The notes beneath the pieces were generated by a model. It ran no database searches and had not been told where the DNA came from. It saw nothing but the letters and a program-made list of their open reading frames with translations. Source: Phaeoceros laevis (Eukaryota; Anthocerotophyta; Anthocerotopsida; Notothyladales). Taken from it: a DNA stretch of 64,000 nt. Below, one piece after another: positions 1-11,098 of this stretch. The DNA lies in contig JBNGIQ010009071.1 of the NCBI GenBank assembly GCA_049999765.1, positions 1 through 64,000 of the forward strand, read 5' to 3'. How positions within the stretch are numbered: the first letter of the stretch is position 1; each line of letters begins with the position of its first letter. The position numbers and the translations under genes were made by a program.

Positions 1-1500
1 TTTGAGGTAATTGCAGTTTGGCTTCCTGACCGCCTGACCGCTTTTTCCGGAGACAGCAAAGAAGCGTTCTTTTGCCCGTTTATAAGGCGGTTTTCCACTA
101 GAGATGATACCAGATGAAAACTATGCAGAGATGAAAACTATGCAGCCATCCAGAATCCAAGTTTTGTTGCTCACAATACGAGGCATCCAAGGTTCTTTGC
201 TCTTCAGGATATCTATTAATTAGCGTTGTCCCAGCCTCCCACACATGCCCTTTGTTCCAAGGATCATCCATCGGCTCGTGGATTGTGAACTTCATGGAGA
301 CCAGACTAAGTCAGAGAAACTGATGGATGTGTATTGAGCAACAAATCTTACAGGCAACGACATTGATCAGCTTCTGACTGCAGCATTTCCATAAACTTGC
401 TGTAGTGTGAACTCCTGTTGAAAGCAGGTAGTAGGACTGTAGTCACCGAGTTTCAGGACTTGTAAGCAGTGCAGCTTTTCTTGCTGAGATAAACGGCCTT
501 ACACCTTACGTGGCCAAACTGAACCTTGGACTTTACACCTTGTCCGGTTGTGTTGAGTACTAAGAGATCCTGGCTTTGCAAGAAAAAAAGAGGCCATTGG
601 TATCATGCAATGTCTACAATGAAAACGAATTCAAACCCTTCCGTGCTGGTGAGTACAGGGTTCCACCTGCGATACAAGCACAATGAGATGGCTATGTTTT
701 GAGTAACAAATCCTATAGGGAAAGACCTACATCCGTTTTTTACTTGGCAATTGATCAGTCATGATCAGATGGTGATTTGAGTAATTTGTTCCGGCTGTCT
801 ACAGACATGTTGACATGTTGAGGTGCCGAGGTCCAGTTTCAGACTTGTAACTGGCATTTCGAGGTAGCACTTCAAAATAATTGGCGTGCACATGAACCGA
901 CACCAGTTACAGCAAAGAGAGCTTGGGATGTGGCACAGCTGCGAGGGACAAGGCTTCATACATAGTGAACAGCCCTTGGGCGCTCTGGCTTGTCCACTTT
1001 ACACCTTGACCTACTTCACACCTTCAACTTTAAACCTGGTCCTGCAGCAATGATCTGGGACTTGACTCCTTGGAGTCTTCATACCACCAGCATGTCACTT
1101 TTGCCTCTGGTCAGCAACTGAAGCCACTTTTGGTTTCGTGATATCTACCAATACATGATTTGGAGAGGAGAAAGCAAAAAGACATATGTTACATCTGAAG
1201 TCATATATGAGTGAGCTCTTTTGAGCAGATCTGGACCAGCCATGAACATCTGATAGAACCACTGATAGTAAGCCTAATTTTCCAATCTTAACGTGGAACA
1301 AAAAAAAGGGGAGGCCATGATCACCGGTGACCATGAAAATGATGAAAACAAGGCCCTTGAGCAGTGCGGGTGAGTGCAAGGCTCCAGGTGCAAAAAAAGC
1401 AAAACCGGATAAAAAAAGCATCCCCATGTGCTTGTGATTCCAGATGAGCAGCAAAATTGAAAAAGCAACGACATCAGTTTCTGAGTCAGCAAACTTGTAA
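1..1500. other. Intergenic, no gene recognised
   Basis: I see no recognisable gene here. A 66-codon minus-strand reading frame (295 to 98) starts with a true ATG and encodes a hydrophilic peptide, but it has no motif I know. The sequence has several A-runs (for example around 1300-1320 and 1390-1420) and is otherwise unremarkable. Confidence 0.5.
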
Positions 1501-1554
1501 GCATGCAGCTCTAGAAATCAGTGTGTCCAGGAGAAAGACAATATACAGCCCTGG

Positions 1555-1830
1555 CTGTGAACGCAGCACCTGCACAAAAGCCCAACGTCCAGGTCAATGC
1601 ACTTTGAACACATGCTAGCATTTAGAAGGCAAACATGCATAACACTGTTTGCTGGAATTAGGCCTTCCTGCTCCATGCTTGCGTACAACGCGACTGCATG
1701 GGGATCCATCGACCCTGTGCTCACCACAGCCATTTATATGCCAGTCCATGTTACGGCCTTCCAGGTGGACAAACTGTCAAACACTTCCCGTGCATCTTCC
1801 AACTGGCCACATATATTGTATACAAGGCAA
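1555..1830 (-). pseudogene. PPR repeat remnant 1
   Basis: On the minus strand this reads as a degraded pentatricopeptide segment. A LEDAREVFDSL-like stretch is followed, after a stop, by a stretch with VALYASMEQEGLIPANSV, which resembles the end of one PPR motif and the start of the next. PPR proteins of this PLS type act in organelle RNA editing or processing. No start, full repeat array or C-terminal E/DYW domain is present, so I call it a fragment. It is related to the fragments at 2062-2485 and 9975-10180. Confidence 0.6.
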
Positions 1831-2061
1831 GTCCCAGTACTGCGCATGCGTCACCTTCAAGTAGCTAGCCCTCTTTTTACAATCCCTGAATGCTGCTAAA
1901 ATCAGGCCTCCCACCCCAATACGTGCACACAATGTAAGGCCAAGCCAGTGCTTAGCGCCAATGGGACTTCCTAGGGTCTGCCCTGCTGTACATGTACAGC
2001 ACCAGCACTTGTACAAACCTTCAAGGAAGCAAGCAACCGTGAAACTGTAGATCTGCTGAAA

Positions 2062-2485
2062 TCAGGCCTTCCTGCTCCATCTTAGCACACATCTTTGCAC
2101 ACAGTCTGCTAAAAGCAGGCCTTCCTGCTCCATAAATTTATGCATTTCAACCGAGATGCCTGGCCAAGGTTCGCTAAAATCAGGCCAAGGTTCCTGCTCC
2201 ATCTTTGCACACAATGCGAGAGCCCGGGGGCCGAGGCCGTGCTCAACATACCCATCTATCATCGCAGTCCAGGTCACCGCATCTCTTCTGGTCAGGCTGT
2301 CAAACGCTCTACAGGTGTGCATCTTCCAACAGGCCACAGTAGACTGTTTTTGCGAGTGCTGTTATTTGCAAGATCCAAACTCAACACCGGCTGTGCCATG
2401 TCAACAGCAGCTTGCAAGAGTGCAAGGCCGAAGCCTGAAGCCATCAGCCCCTGGAGTCACCGGTGCCTGGGCCGTTGAGGAAGGT
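2062..2485 (-). pseudogene. PPR repeat remnant 2
   Basis: The minus strand reads RAFDSLTRRDAVTWTAM followed by IDGYVEHGLGPRALALCAKM, a clear PLS-type pentatricopeptide motif. The frame then breaks into repeated MEQEG-like pieces where a short segment is locally reiterated (the plus-strand word aaaatcaggcc with ttcctgctccat recurs at about 2056-2210). Upstream, 2345-2485 matches the segment at 9990-10110 in opposite orientation, with about 42 extra bases here. No flanking exons or complete array can be built, so this is a decayed fragment, not a working editing factor. Confidence 0.65.
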
Positions 2486-2489
2486 AAAC

Positions 2490-3700
2490 ATGTACCGTGC
2501 CAGTCTGGTGTGCCACAGGCACCGGACCGGGTGACTTGGTGGGGGACCGGTGTATTCGAACCACCATGTATCAACTGTGTGCTCGCGAGTACAAGCAGCT
2601 TCAGAGAGGCCGCATGGATGAGCAGGGCTAGCCCTCTCTGTTCCTTCAATGATGTACACCCGTGGGACCTCACGTTTGATAGCTTGCGCCAGAAAAACTT
2701 GTAACCGACCATTTTTAAAAGTACCATTTAAACAATCTTTGAGTGCAGATCTCTGACAACAGTCACAGATCACGCAGACACGACAGTCGGTGCAGGATCC
2801 ATTGTGCACATCCAGTAAGAATGTTACACGTCGGTGTCATGTGCACGCGACTGACGGTTATTAACCGTTATACTAGGTCTATCTACATAAGAGTATTGTT
2901 CCCGAGGTGGAGAAAGTCGCCAAAAAGTTCCGACATGTGTGACGCTGTGTGGCTACTGGGGGCTGCCGAGTCCACATGTATGAATCGAATGTTGTCCTCG
3001 AAGTGCCTTCCCTTGGCTCTTGTTTTTAGTGCGCGCCAGACTGAAGGTCTTCGAAGGCATACACGCTCAAGTAAACTCTGTCTGGCCAAAAGATTTGGAT
3101 GTATGTTATACGGACCTAATTAATTAGGTCTTTTAATCCGCAGTGGTTGTTTCATTGCGTGAGGAAAACGTTCATGTTTAGAACTGCAATTCAATTAGCT
3201 GTTGATTGGGGGCCGAGGGGAGTAAAAGATTTCTGATGAGATGCTAACCCCGCCTACGTGGGGGAGGCAGCCATCAAAGAAGAGTTTTCCAGAAATCTGA
3301 GCCTGAAAGCTTCTGAAGAGTCAGACCACTCCATCATCTTTTCAGCCAAAGACAAAGAGGGCAGCAATGAAAGCTTCTCAAGAGTGTAATCAGTTCCATC
3401 AAAATCTGTTGAGGTACCTGATAAATTATTCCTGCACATCCCCGAAGTTTACAGAGATCCTTCAGGAGTATCTACCTTCCGGGTTCCCACCTTGGCCTAC
3501 TTTTGATCGATACTGCCTCATGCTACATTCATGAAAAGATTGGAAAAAATGGCTGATGAGGTCTACAAATACCCAAGGAAAAGATCCAGCACACATTATC
3601 TAGACAAGTACATACAAGCACAGCACAAGGTCTGCATTGCCAGGATCACTGCAAAAGACCATCATAAGAAATAGAAAGAACAAGGATACATCTGCCATGC
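2490..3700. other. Intergenic, nothing recognised
   Basis: No gene is supported. A 62-codon minus-strand frame at 3254-3439 has an acidic, serine-rich peptide but no known motif. It lies downstream of the retropepsin-like remnant on the same strand and may be part of the same decayed element; that is a guess. Confidence 0.45.
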
Positions 3701-3710
3701 TACACAGAGA

Positions 3711-5058
3711 TCAATTGAGGGTATTTTGAGCTTTGCAAGCTACACGTGACGTGACATGTTTCCCCAGGGTATCCTCTAGCTCCTGCATAGCCCTGGATGA
3801 AGCATAGCTTGCCATGACACTTCTTTGTACTACGTAGACCCCGATGTCATCCAGCCCCAAAACTCTGGCCATGTTAGCACCCAGCACAACAACGTCTGCA
3901 GCTATGTCCAACAGCACACTATGCGGCATCATACCATCAACTTTCACAACACCCACCTGTTGTCTACCCTCACTCCTTGACTTCAGGCTAGAACCCAAAA
4001 GCTGGCATGCAGGCAGCGGCTCTGCTGGTTCCAAACATTCCAGCACCTCCGTATCTGCAACACTAATCTCCAGGGCTGGTAGTGCTAATCTCATTGCCTT
4101 GTGGTGAGTTTGGTGCATCACATGGTTCCAGCTGGAAAACCTCCCTCGCTGTAAACGCAGAGGCCCCAATCGCTCGCTGACCATGCAAATCCAGTGGCAA
4201 AAATCCCAATCTATTGCCACCCTGCCACTAGTCAGGTCTGTAACATGCCAACTCAGCCCAATTGTGACAGTCAATAGCTACTCCTGTGGGAAACAGGGCT
4301 TCATGTCCCATTTATAAGCAGGTCATAGCTTTCAGCCTCGGTCACTAAACCTAAGCTGCAAAATGCACTCATCTCTAGTGCCCGGTTTCGGTTTTCACTT
4401 AATGTCTAAAAACTTGGCTGTTTCTCCCTTTACTTCCTCCACCTTGCCACCGGCAGTGCGTATTTGCCATGGTGATGGCCTCAAGGCCTCCCCCACCAAG
4501 TGCAGCTGCTTTGCAAGCCTTTTTCCTACAATGACTGGCTGCGTGCCAGTGTCCAACAACACCACCTTCGGCACCAACCCTGATATGGTCATGGCTTGAG
4601 CCTTGTTGTCTAGCAAGTTGAACACCGAAATCAGTCTCACAGTCATCCTTTCTGATGCTGCAATCACAGGCTTGCCTGTTGCCAACTCATGCCAAACCCT
4701 AGTGCTGTGTACTACCTCGTGCACCTGCTCATCAAAACAAATGCTTGCACAAGTTTTGACTCAGCTCATGCGCAATGCCCATCATTGCCATCCATGTCGG
4801 CCGATGCCGCTCCTCCTGTGCACTCTGACTTCTAGTCCTGATTCTCACAAGTGTGTGCGAGCCTTCCTGCTCATCTGAGCCTGCATCAGTTGCTGGGTCC
4901 TGCTCAACCTGCACTTCAGAAGGTGGTAGCTCCAAAACAAGCTCCCTTACCGCCAGGGGCAGCACCATTTGTGCCTGCACCTCCCTGCTAGCTAACGCAC
5001 GCATCAGGTCTGCTACTGCCAGCCCCATTTTGAACACGGCAACTGACAATTGGTGCAT
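3711..5058 (-). mobile_element. Retroelement remnant with retropepsin-like domains
   Basis: Three minus-strand frames lie in gag-to-protease order. Frame 5058-4732 is a charged, A/L/E-rich gag-like piece. Frame 4724-4395 contains VVLLDTGTQPVIVGKRLAK, where DTG is the catalytic triplet of retropepsin-type aspartic proteases. Frame 4274-3711 has a second, similar stretch in which DIA replaces DTG (VLLDIAADVVVLGANMARVL). No reverse transcriptase, integrase or long terminal repeats are visible, so this is a truncated, frame-broken remnant. A domesticated retropepsin-like gene is possible but less likely given the stops between the frames. Confidence 0.5.
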
Positions 5059-5600
5059 CCATCAGCTTCTCTACCAGCTGTGCGTCAGTCAGCCATGGAC
5101 TCCCTGCAGCAGAAATCATTCTGGGATGTCTCCGACATGCTCGAGGTTGGGGGCACTCTCCGCCTCCCTGCCTTAGCTCAACCTCATGCCCGGGTTCAGG
5201 CTGCTCCATAGCTACGCGCACATGCTCTGCCTACACATTGCCTGACGCACCGGATCCTTCATCATTAGCCTTGGCCTGCTTAGCTTTGTAAAAGCGCGCA
5301 ATATGGGACTTTACTATTCCAGCCTCATGATCTGTGAGCATTTGCGACCGTGTTCTGGGAGTTCGAGATCACAGAAAATTTCACCTGGGCCATGTTGTGG
5401 CTGGAAGCTGTGGAGCTGCTGCTCCTTGAGGTGTACACGGACCCAATTGCAAGTTTAATCTGGCGAGCCACAGTTGCTGCATATGCTAGCTTCGACGCAT
5501 CAACGTTGACGAATCTGCGAGAGTGCAGACTAATTTTGTTGCAATATTTATCGTCTCGGTAACAAACCAGGCAACCAGGCCTGGTAGGCACGCCTGCAGG

Positions 5601-5610
5601 CTATATAAGG
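5601..5610 (+). promoter_or_regulatory. TATA box of the F-box gene
   Basis: The word ctatataagg lies 64-73 bases upstream of the ATG at 5674. That spacing suits a TATA element with a short 5' leader. It is predicted from sequence and position only. Confidence 0.55.
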
Positions 5611-5673
5611 GCTAGCAAGTGCTCAGAACCTCATCAGGTGCCTCATTGTGAGCGATACCGACAGAGCGCTAGC

Positions 5674-6947
5674 ATGGATAACGCAAATGTCCATGAGCAG
5701 GTGTTTCTGGCGAGTGTGGACGTGTTGGTGTTGGACGAGTTGAACCAACACATCGACGCAAGCCCGGTGCCGATGGCGGAGTCTTTGTGGGGGCACATGC
5801 CCCAAGATGTGTTGGAGCTGGTCCTCCCCTTTCTTCCTCCGTCCAGCCAAGCTCGCTTCTGCGCTGTGTGCAAGCGATCGAGGCAAGTCATGACCTCCGA
5901 GGAATTCCGAGACAAGCGTTCCTCGCTGGCTTGGGCTCGGGGCTGCTCTCGATCTCCTCGCTTGCTAGGGTTTCCAGGCGGAAGAAGATCACTGTCCGGT
6001 CCGGAGGAGCAGCAGCCGCTGCTTATCAGAACTCATCCTCAACCGCGGGTTCGCACGGTGGAATTCCCAGGGTTGCTGCTACCTGAGGAATGTGCCCGGG
6101 CAAAGTTGTCAGTCCATGGCGACTTGTTGGCTCTGTCTTTGCTTTCTCGGGACTCCCAACACCTTCAATGCTGGGTGCTCAACCTTGTGAAGCAGACATG
6201 GCGGGAGCTGCCTCCGCCGGTGATCTACATGCCGTTATGCGATCATGACGACTGGAAAGTTGGGGTAAAACAAGGCATGCGCAGCAGCTCCGAATTCCAG
6301 GTGTTTGTCATAGCTGTCTGGGCAGCAAGAGGGACGACCAGTGATTACGTCTTCTACACCTACTCCTCCGTGGATGGAGATTGGCGGACCCGGGAGTTCC
6401 CGAGTCCTACGGGGTTCTTTCTGTGGACGAACCCTGCAGATCTGGGAGAAATTTTTATAAGCCTGAATGCGGAGATGAGTAGCTTTACCAGAAGGGGTTA
6501 CGTGCTCAAGGATCTGTGGTGCTTTTGGCGCTGGGAAGGGGATAACATTTATCCGCTTTGGAAACCGTTCCTAGACAGGAACGCGTACACGGACGGCTGG
6601 CGGTGCAGACTGGTGCTCGTGTCAGAGCCAGACATGGACACTTTGGTAAAAGGAGAAGCAACAAGAAGAGAAGGCAGTGGAGGTGTGTAGTTGATTCAAA
6701 CCTCCTGGAGTACTACCCATCGGATGCTTCTCTAAGAATCGTGGAAGCGAGGATTGTAGGAAATGTGGTGCTCATGGTGGTGAGCGAGAGAACCACCGCT
6801 GTCTCGGAAGCTAATGTCTCCAATCATTCGTACAACCACCACATTGTTGGTCTACAACATCCAGGACGACTCCTGCACACGGCACTATCTGCCTCCTCAA
6901 GCAAGGCAGATTTTTGGTTGCACCCAAAGTTTACTAGGTACACCTAG
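5674..6947 (+). pseudogene. F-box gene with disrupted 3' end
   Basis: The frame opens at the ATG at 5674 (the earlier in-frame GTG at 5638 is not a plant start). It has an F-box at about residues 39-80, with the WGHMPQDVLELVLPFLPP core, as in substrate receptors of SCF ubiquitin ligases. A roughly 250-residue region follows with WVLNLVKQTWRELPPP, typical of F-box/kelch-like plant proteins. The frame stops at 6690, but homologous-looking coding continues in a second frame to 6947 (SNLLEYYPSDASLRIVEARI) and perhaps a third from about 6842 (VYNIQDDSCTRHYLPP). Removing 6646-6677 (32 nt, GT...AG) joins the first two frames, but that is very short for an intron. So the gene is either frameshifted or truncated at 338 residues. 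Domain call firm; integrity uncertain. Confidence 0.7.
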
Positions 6948-6949
6948 TG

Positions 6950-8416
6950 CATCCCAGCTTAGACTTTTATCATGATCTATTTATCTACTTCCAAGTCCTT
7001 TAGATCACAATCTTCAGAATGAGCCATGCCAGTTGAAATCAAGATCCTTGTGCTCAGCGCATGGTTGTTCGGAGTTTTGGACGTATTTGTACATAGATCT
7101 AGAGTACTTGCTCTTTTCATCACTTGTAAGCTGGAGATTATGTAAACTTGCCTGCTCACGTGCTCGCTAAATATTGTAAGCACTTCATGAATGTCTTGCA
7201 ACTGTTGTCATGTTTGAGCGGAAGTAGCCCCAGGTGGCAAGGACTCGCCGTGTGCATAACGTTTTCCTTGGAAGCGGTGCGGCATCCCATACCCACTTTG
7301 CTAGAGACTTGATTCGGCGGAATTCATTTCCTCGCCGCAAGGGGTCCTGTGTACGATAAATAATCCATTATATCACATTGGATTGAAGTGGTATACCTGG
7401 ACCCTGGTATACTATATACCAGTAGGGGGCTAGTTAGTAAATGTTTGATTGTTGCTTGTCAGTACCAGCGTAAGTTTGTTCCAGAGCTGTGGAAACTTAG
7501 CCTCTCTGGGGAGGATGTACCCTCAAAATGCCGCAACACTGTGCAGACATGCCAAAAAGAAGGGATGTGGCTTCAACGAATCAGCAACGAACTAGACTAT
7601 ATCTCAAACCTTCAGTTACAATGGCCTGACCTACTCGTGGGTCGTTGTTGCCTCAACTGCAAATTCAGGGTTTCGCGGTAGATAGTCATGAAACATGACT
7701 TGCAATCAGAAACTAGATGACTTGTTAACCACATAGGCTCATATATGTCACAAAATACCAACCAACGCAATGCAAAACATGTTAGATATCCGTGCCCAGC
7801 TCTTGACCATTCTTGACAGGGGTTTCGTAACTGGAATTCTGGGACTCCTGCCTCTCGACTGGTTGACTTCTCCAACTTACTACTCCTCTGGGTAAGTCCA
7901 TGAGGTCCTTCTTGACGGTATGAAAAGTTACACAAGTTTTTGGGGCCTTGTTTTTATCTCCAAGCAGCACCGACTCACACAAGACTCGGCCAAAACCAAC
8001 TGAATACAGGTGAGCTCATACTGGATTTGTGCCCGCAGCATCGATCTTGTCACCTCCCCTTCGCATGTTTAATACTGACTGTTTGCCTACATGTATGTCA
8101 AAGGTGTTGAAATCCCTTTTCTCCTTCACTACGTAATACGTATTCTGGTTCATGCGGTAGATACTAAGCCTTACAGTAGTTTTCAGGTGGTGGCTCAACA
8201 GTCAAGACTCTGTTTTCAAAAAGTAGTCTCGACTGGTCTGGTCATATCCAGATTCTGGCACTGGTCAAGGTTTCACAAGTGAAACCTTGACAAGTTTGCT
8301 TCGGGAGTACTAGAGTAGGCTATTACAACCCTGTCTGATGAGCCTTTCAGACGTTTAGTGACTGTGGCAAGGAAACACGATTCCTCAGCTGCCAACCTTG
8401 TGAGTTCTTGCTGTGC
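6950..8416. other. Intergenic, 3' flanks of convergent genes
   Basis: This lies between the F-box gene (+) and the PCBER-like gene (-), which converge. It presumably holds both 3' untranslated regions. Short frames of 60-107 codons occur on both strands without recognisable motifs. No other gene is supported. Confidence 0.5.
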
Positions 8417-9811
8417 TTACAGCAAGCGGTCAAGAATCTTGTCTACTGTCGTGTAGTGCACGTCTGGGTACAGTTGGGTGGCTTCCAATGCATTATGGGG
8501 TACTTCAAACCTTGATTGGTCTCCCTTGATGAAGATGGAGTAGATAATGGCCAGCATTGTACTGTAGGGCGCAGGAGACTCTGCAATTTAAACCATTCCA
8601 AACCCGAATGATATGCATGATCATCTGTTAGGAAGGTAGTCCTCGAGAAGACAGATTCATTTTGTGGATGCGTGTGATGTGAGCTAGCAAGTGAGCACGA
8701 GTTCATACCTTGAACCAACTTGAGCACATCCTCCTCCTCCAGCTGGATCGTGGGTGTACGAGATCCCGTTCTCTTCTCCCACAGTTCCACTAGCTCTGCA
8801 TGCGAGTAGAGGTTGTGAGCAGGCCTGATGTGCAGCGCCTTGTTCTCAGCTCTGGGGTCCACTGCAGCCTTCACTGTGTATGCAGCGATGTCCTTTTCGT
8901 CCACCAGGTAGACTGCAACGGTTCAGCAATGTCCACACTCATTCAGTATTGTGCAACTGTCAGGACCATTTTCGCGACGGGAAGACCATCCAGATCCCAT
9001 GTTTGAAACGAAATTTCCATGCTTGTTACCTTTGCCATGTCCATAGATTGGCCTGACCTTATCCGGGCCTGATGGCTGGCCAGGCTGGTGAGGCTGGCCC
9101 AGAGTAGAGAGTAACATGCCTCCAAAGGCGTTGCTGTAAACCAGAGTGTGCGGGATGCCGGCATCCTTTGTAGCCTCCTGGACTTGGATTTTGTCTCTAA
9201 ACAAGGCTTCTGATTGAGGCAAAATATGTGTCTTGTGCGGGTCATTGCCAAACTCCGAGGGCACAAATCTCTACACACGCTCACACAGTGAGCTCACATC
9301 AGAGCCAAGTAACAATTTGGCCAGGGCATCATCGATATCTGACCCATGTGTAACTGAGAGGGCGGTTATACAAACCTTGATGTGGCCCACTTCCTTGATG
9401 GCTGACACCAGCTTCACCTGATCCTTGAAGTGCACCTGGCCTCCTCCCACAACACAGATCACCACGTCCACCTGCTTCAGAGCTTCGATCAAGCTGTGAT
9501 GGTCTTCCAATGAGCCCTGCAAAACCCCACATGCGCAGATGGTCCATTCAATCTCTCCAGCCTGCACGAGTTCCTTGCTGGAGCCTATTTCCTAGAATCT
9601 CGCGGGCTCTCCTAGTCCTCAAGGTACAAACCTCTAGCAATTGGACACCCGCTTTCTTGAGCGATGCCAAGGTTGCAGCCTTGGCAGGACCTGCTAAGGT
9701 CCCAGGCCGGACGAGAGCAAAAGTGGGGTGACCCAGCTCAGCGCTGGCCTCGGCAACAAACTTGCCCAAGTGACCCGTAGCTCCAACCACCAAAATCTTC
9801 TCGTGCCCCAT
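8417..9811 (-). CDS. PCBER / isoflavone reductase-like NADPH-dependent reductase
   Basis: Five exons: 9811-9632, 9516-9376, 9270-9030, 8912-8709 and 8580-8417. All introns are GT-AG and 105-128 bp, giving 309 residues, the usual length of the family. The N-terminus carries the NADPH-binding loop VGATGHLG (G10, G13, G16 of a Rossmann fold). Exon 3 starts RFVPSEFGND, diagnostic of the PCBER/pinoresinol-lariciresinol/isoflavone reductase group. Lys134 in FRDKIQVQ sits at the number of the catalytic lysine known in PCBER. Such cytosolic enzymes reduce phenylpropanoid dimers in lignan or phenylpropanoid metabolism; the exact substrate cannot be read from sequence. The start is the first ATG in frame (9811). 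The C-terminus VDKILDRLL is typical. Confidence 0.9.
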
Positions 9812-9974
9812 GCCTGATGGATCGAGCTTCTGCTTCGCAAGCAATGAGGGGATGTGGAATGCAACAGCTGCTGTCTTGGTAGCTACATTGGAGCGAGGGG
9901 TGAGACTTCAAATTTAAGTTCCGTGAGTCCCAAAGCCTGCCAGACAGGAGGGTACACTGTACACTCCGCGCCTA

Positions 9975-10180
9975 CGGCATTTACAGGGATTTATGCCTGG
10001 GCTGTTGAGGAACATAGAGCACCAGATCGTATGCCATACCACAGGCATGGGCAAGCTTCGGGCTTCGGCCCTGCAGTTTTGCAAGCTGCTGTTGACACTC
10101 GCAAAAACAGTCTACTGTGGCCTGTTGGAAGATGCACACAGAGCGTTTGACAGCCTGACCAGAAGGGATGCGGTAAGTTA
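9975..10180 (+). pseudogene. PPR repeat remnant 3, inverted relative of remnant 2
   Basis: The plus strand reads KTVYCGLLEDAHRAFDSLTR, the junction of two PPR motifs, then decays. It closely matches the reverse complement of 2270-2485. It lies just upstream of the PCBER-like gene, whose ATG is about 165 bases away on the other strand, so it may overlap that promoter. No complete PPR array is present. Confidence 0.6.
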
Positions 10181-11098
10181 GAACTACGTACTTTCTCGGT
10201 CCTCAGACTCCTCACTGCTTCGAAGAATATTGCAACCGAATATGTAGGATGTCCAAGCTTCAAGGAGGCTCCAGCTTGGCCGGAGGTTGTATGAACATCT
10301 CCTCAGTGCTCGGCCTGGTTACCCTGCCTGCCGGCTACATAAGAGAATCCACGGAGCTGCCAAACCATTGCAAGTTTCCCAGAGTCAAAATGGTGCCTGT
10401 AGCTCCTGGTGTTTGTATTTTTGCTTTGAGAGTGGTAGCGGTCATAGGCATCAAGGTTATTTCGATCATGCTTCGCGATGCTTTGGACGTCTTGGGTCTT
10501 CTCGAGGCGACCCTGTCAACCCCGAGACCAAAGAACTTACCGAGAAATATCGAGGCCATTTTATTTGACAGCTGCTAACAAACTGGACTTGGACAAAAAA
10601 GAAGTGCGTCAGATTGTGCTATCTGTGGAGCCAAGTCAAACGCTCCAATAGCATTTAACACGGACTCTGAGACGAAAGATTGCTGGATGAAAGCAACATA
10701 CACGTTCAGAGGAGTACCAGAAAATGCCTGCTTCACACTGACTCGGGACAACCTACGAATCCCCAAAACACAGCGAAATGAAGAACATCACGCAGCATGT
10801 GACACAGTCACAAATAATTTCAAAAGACTTGTACGAATAGATGGGGAAAAGTTACGAATAGATGGGGAAAAGTTTCTTATCAGTAGATTGAACAGTCAAC
10901 TGCAGTGTGTACAAAAGATTGAGTAGGCCTCTGTAACATTCATGACTCTCTCCCTACTGCAAAAATGGAATAGCTACATCTTGCTAAATTAATTAAAATT
11001 TGTTTTACACCTGATATATGTACAAGGAGGTTTATGATTGTGCCTACTCCCTAGTTAGAACAAAAAGCGAACTAAAGCTTCACACCACCATCCGATCT
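10181..11098. other. Intergenic, nothing recognised
   Basis: Two overlapping plus-strand frames of about 90-110 codons (10249-10578) have no motif that I recognise. A perfect 21-bp direct doublet (gaatagatgggga followed by aaagttac or aaagtttc) occurs near 10837-10875. The last part is probably 3' UTR of the acidic repeat gene on the minus strand. Confidence 0.45.
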
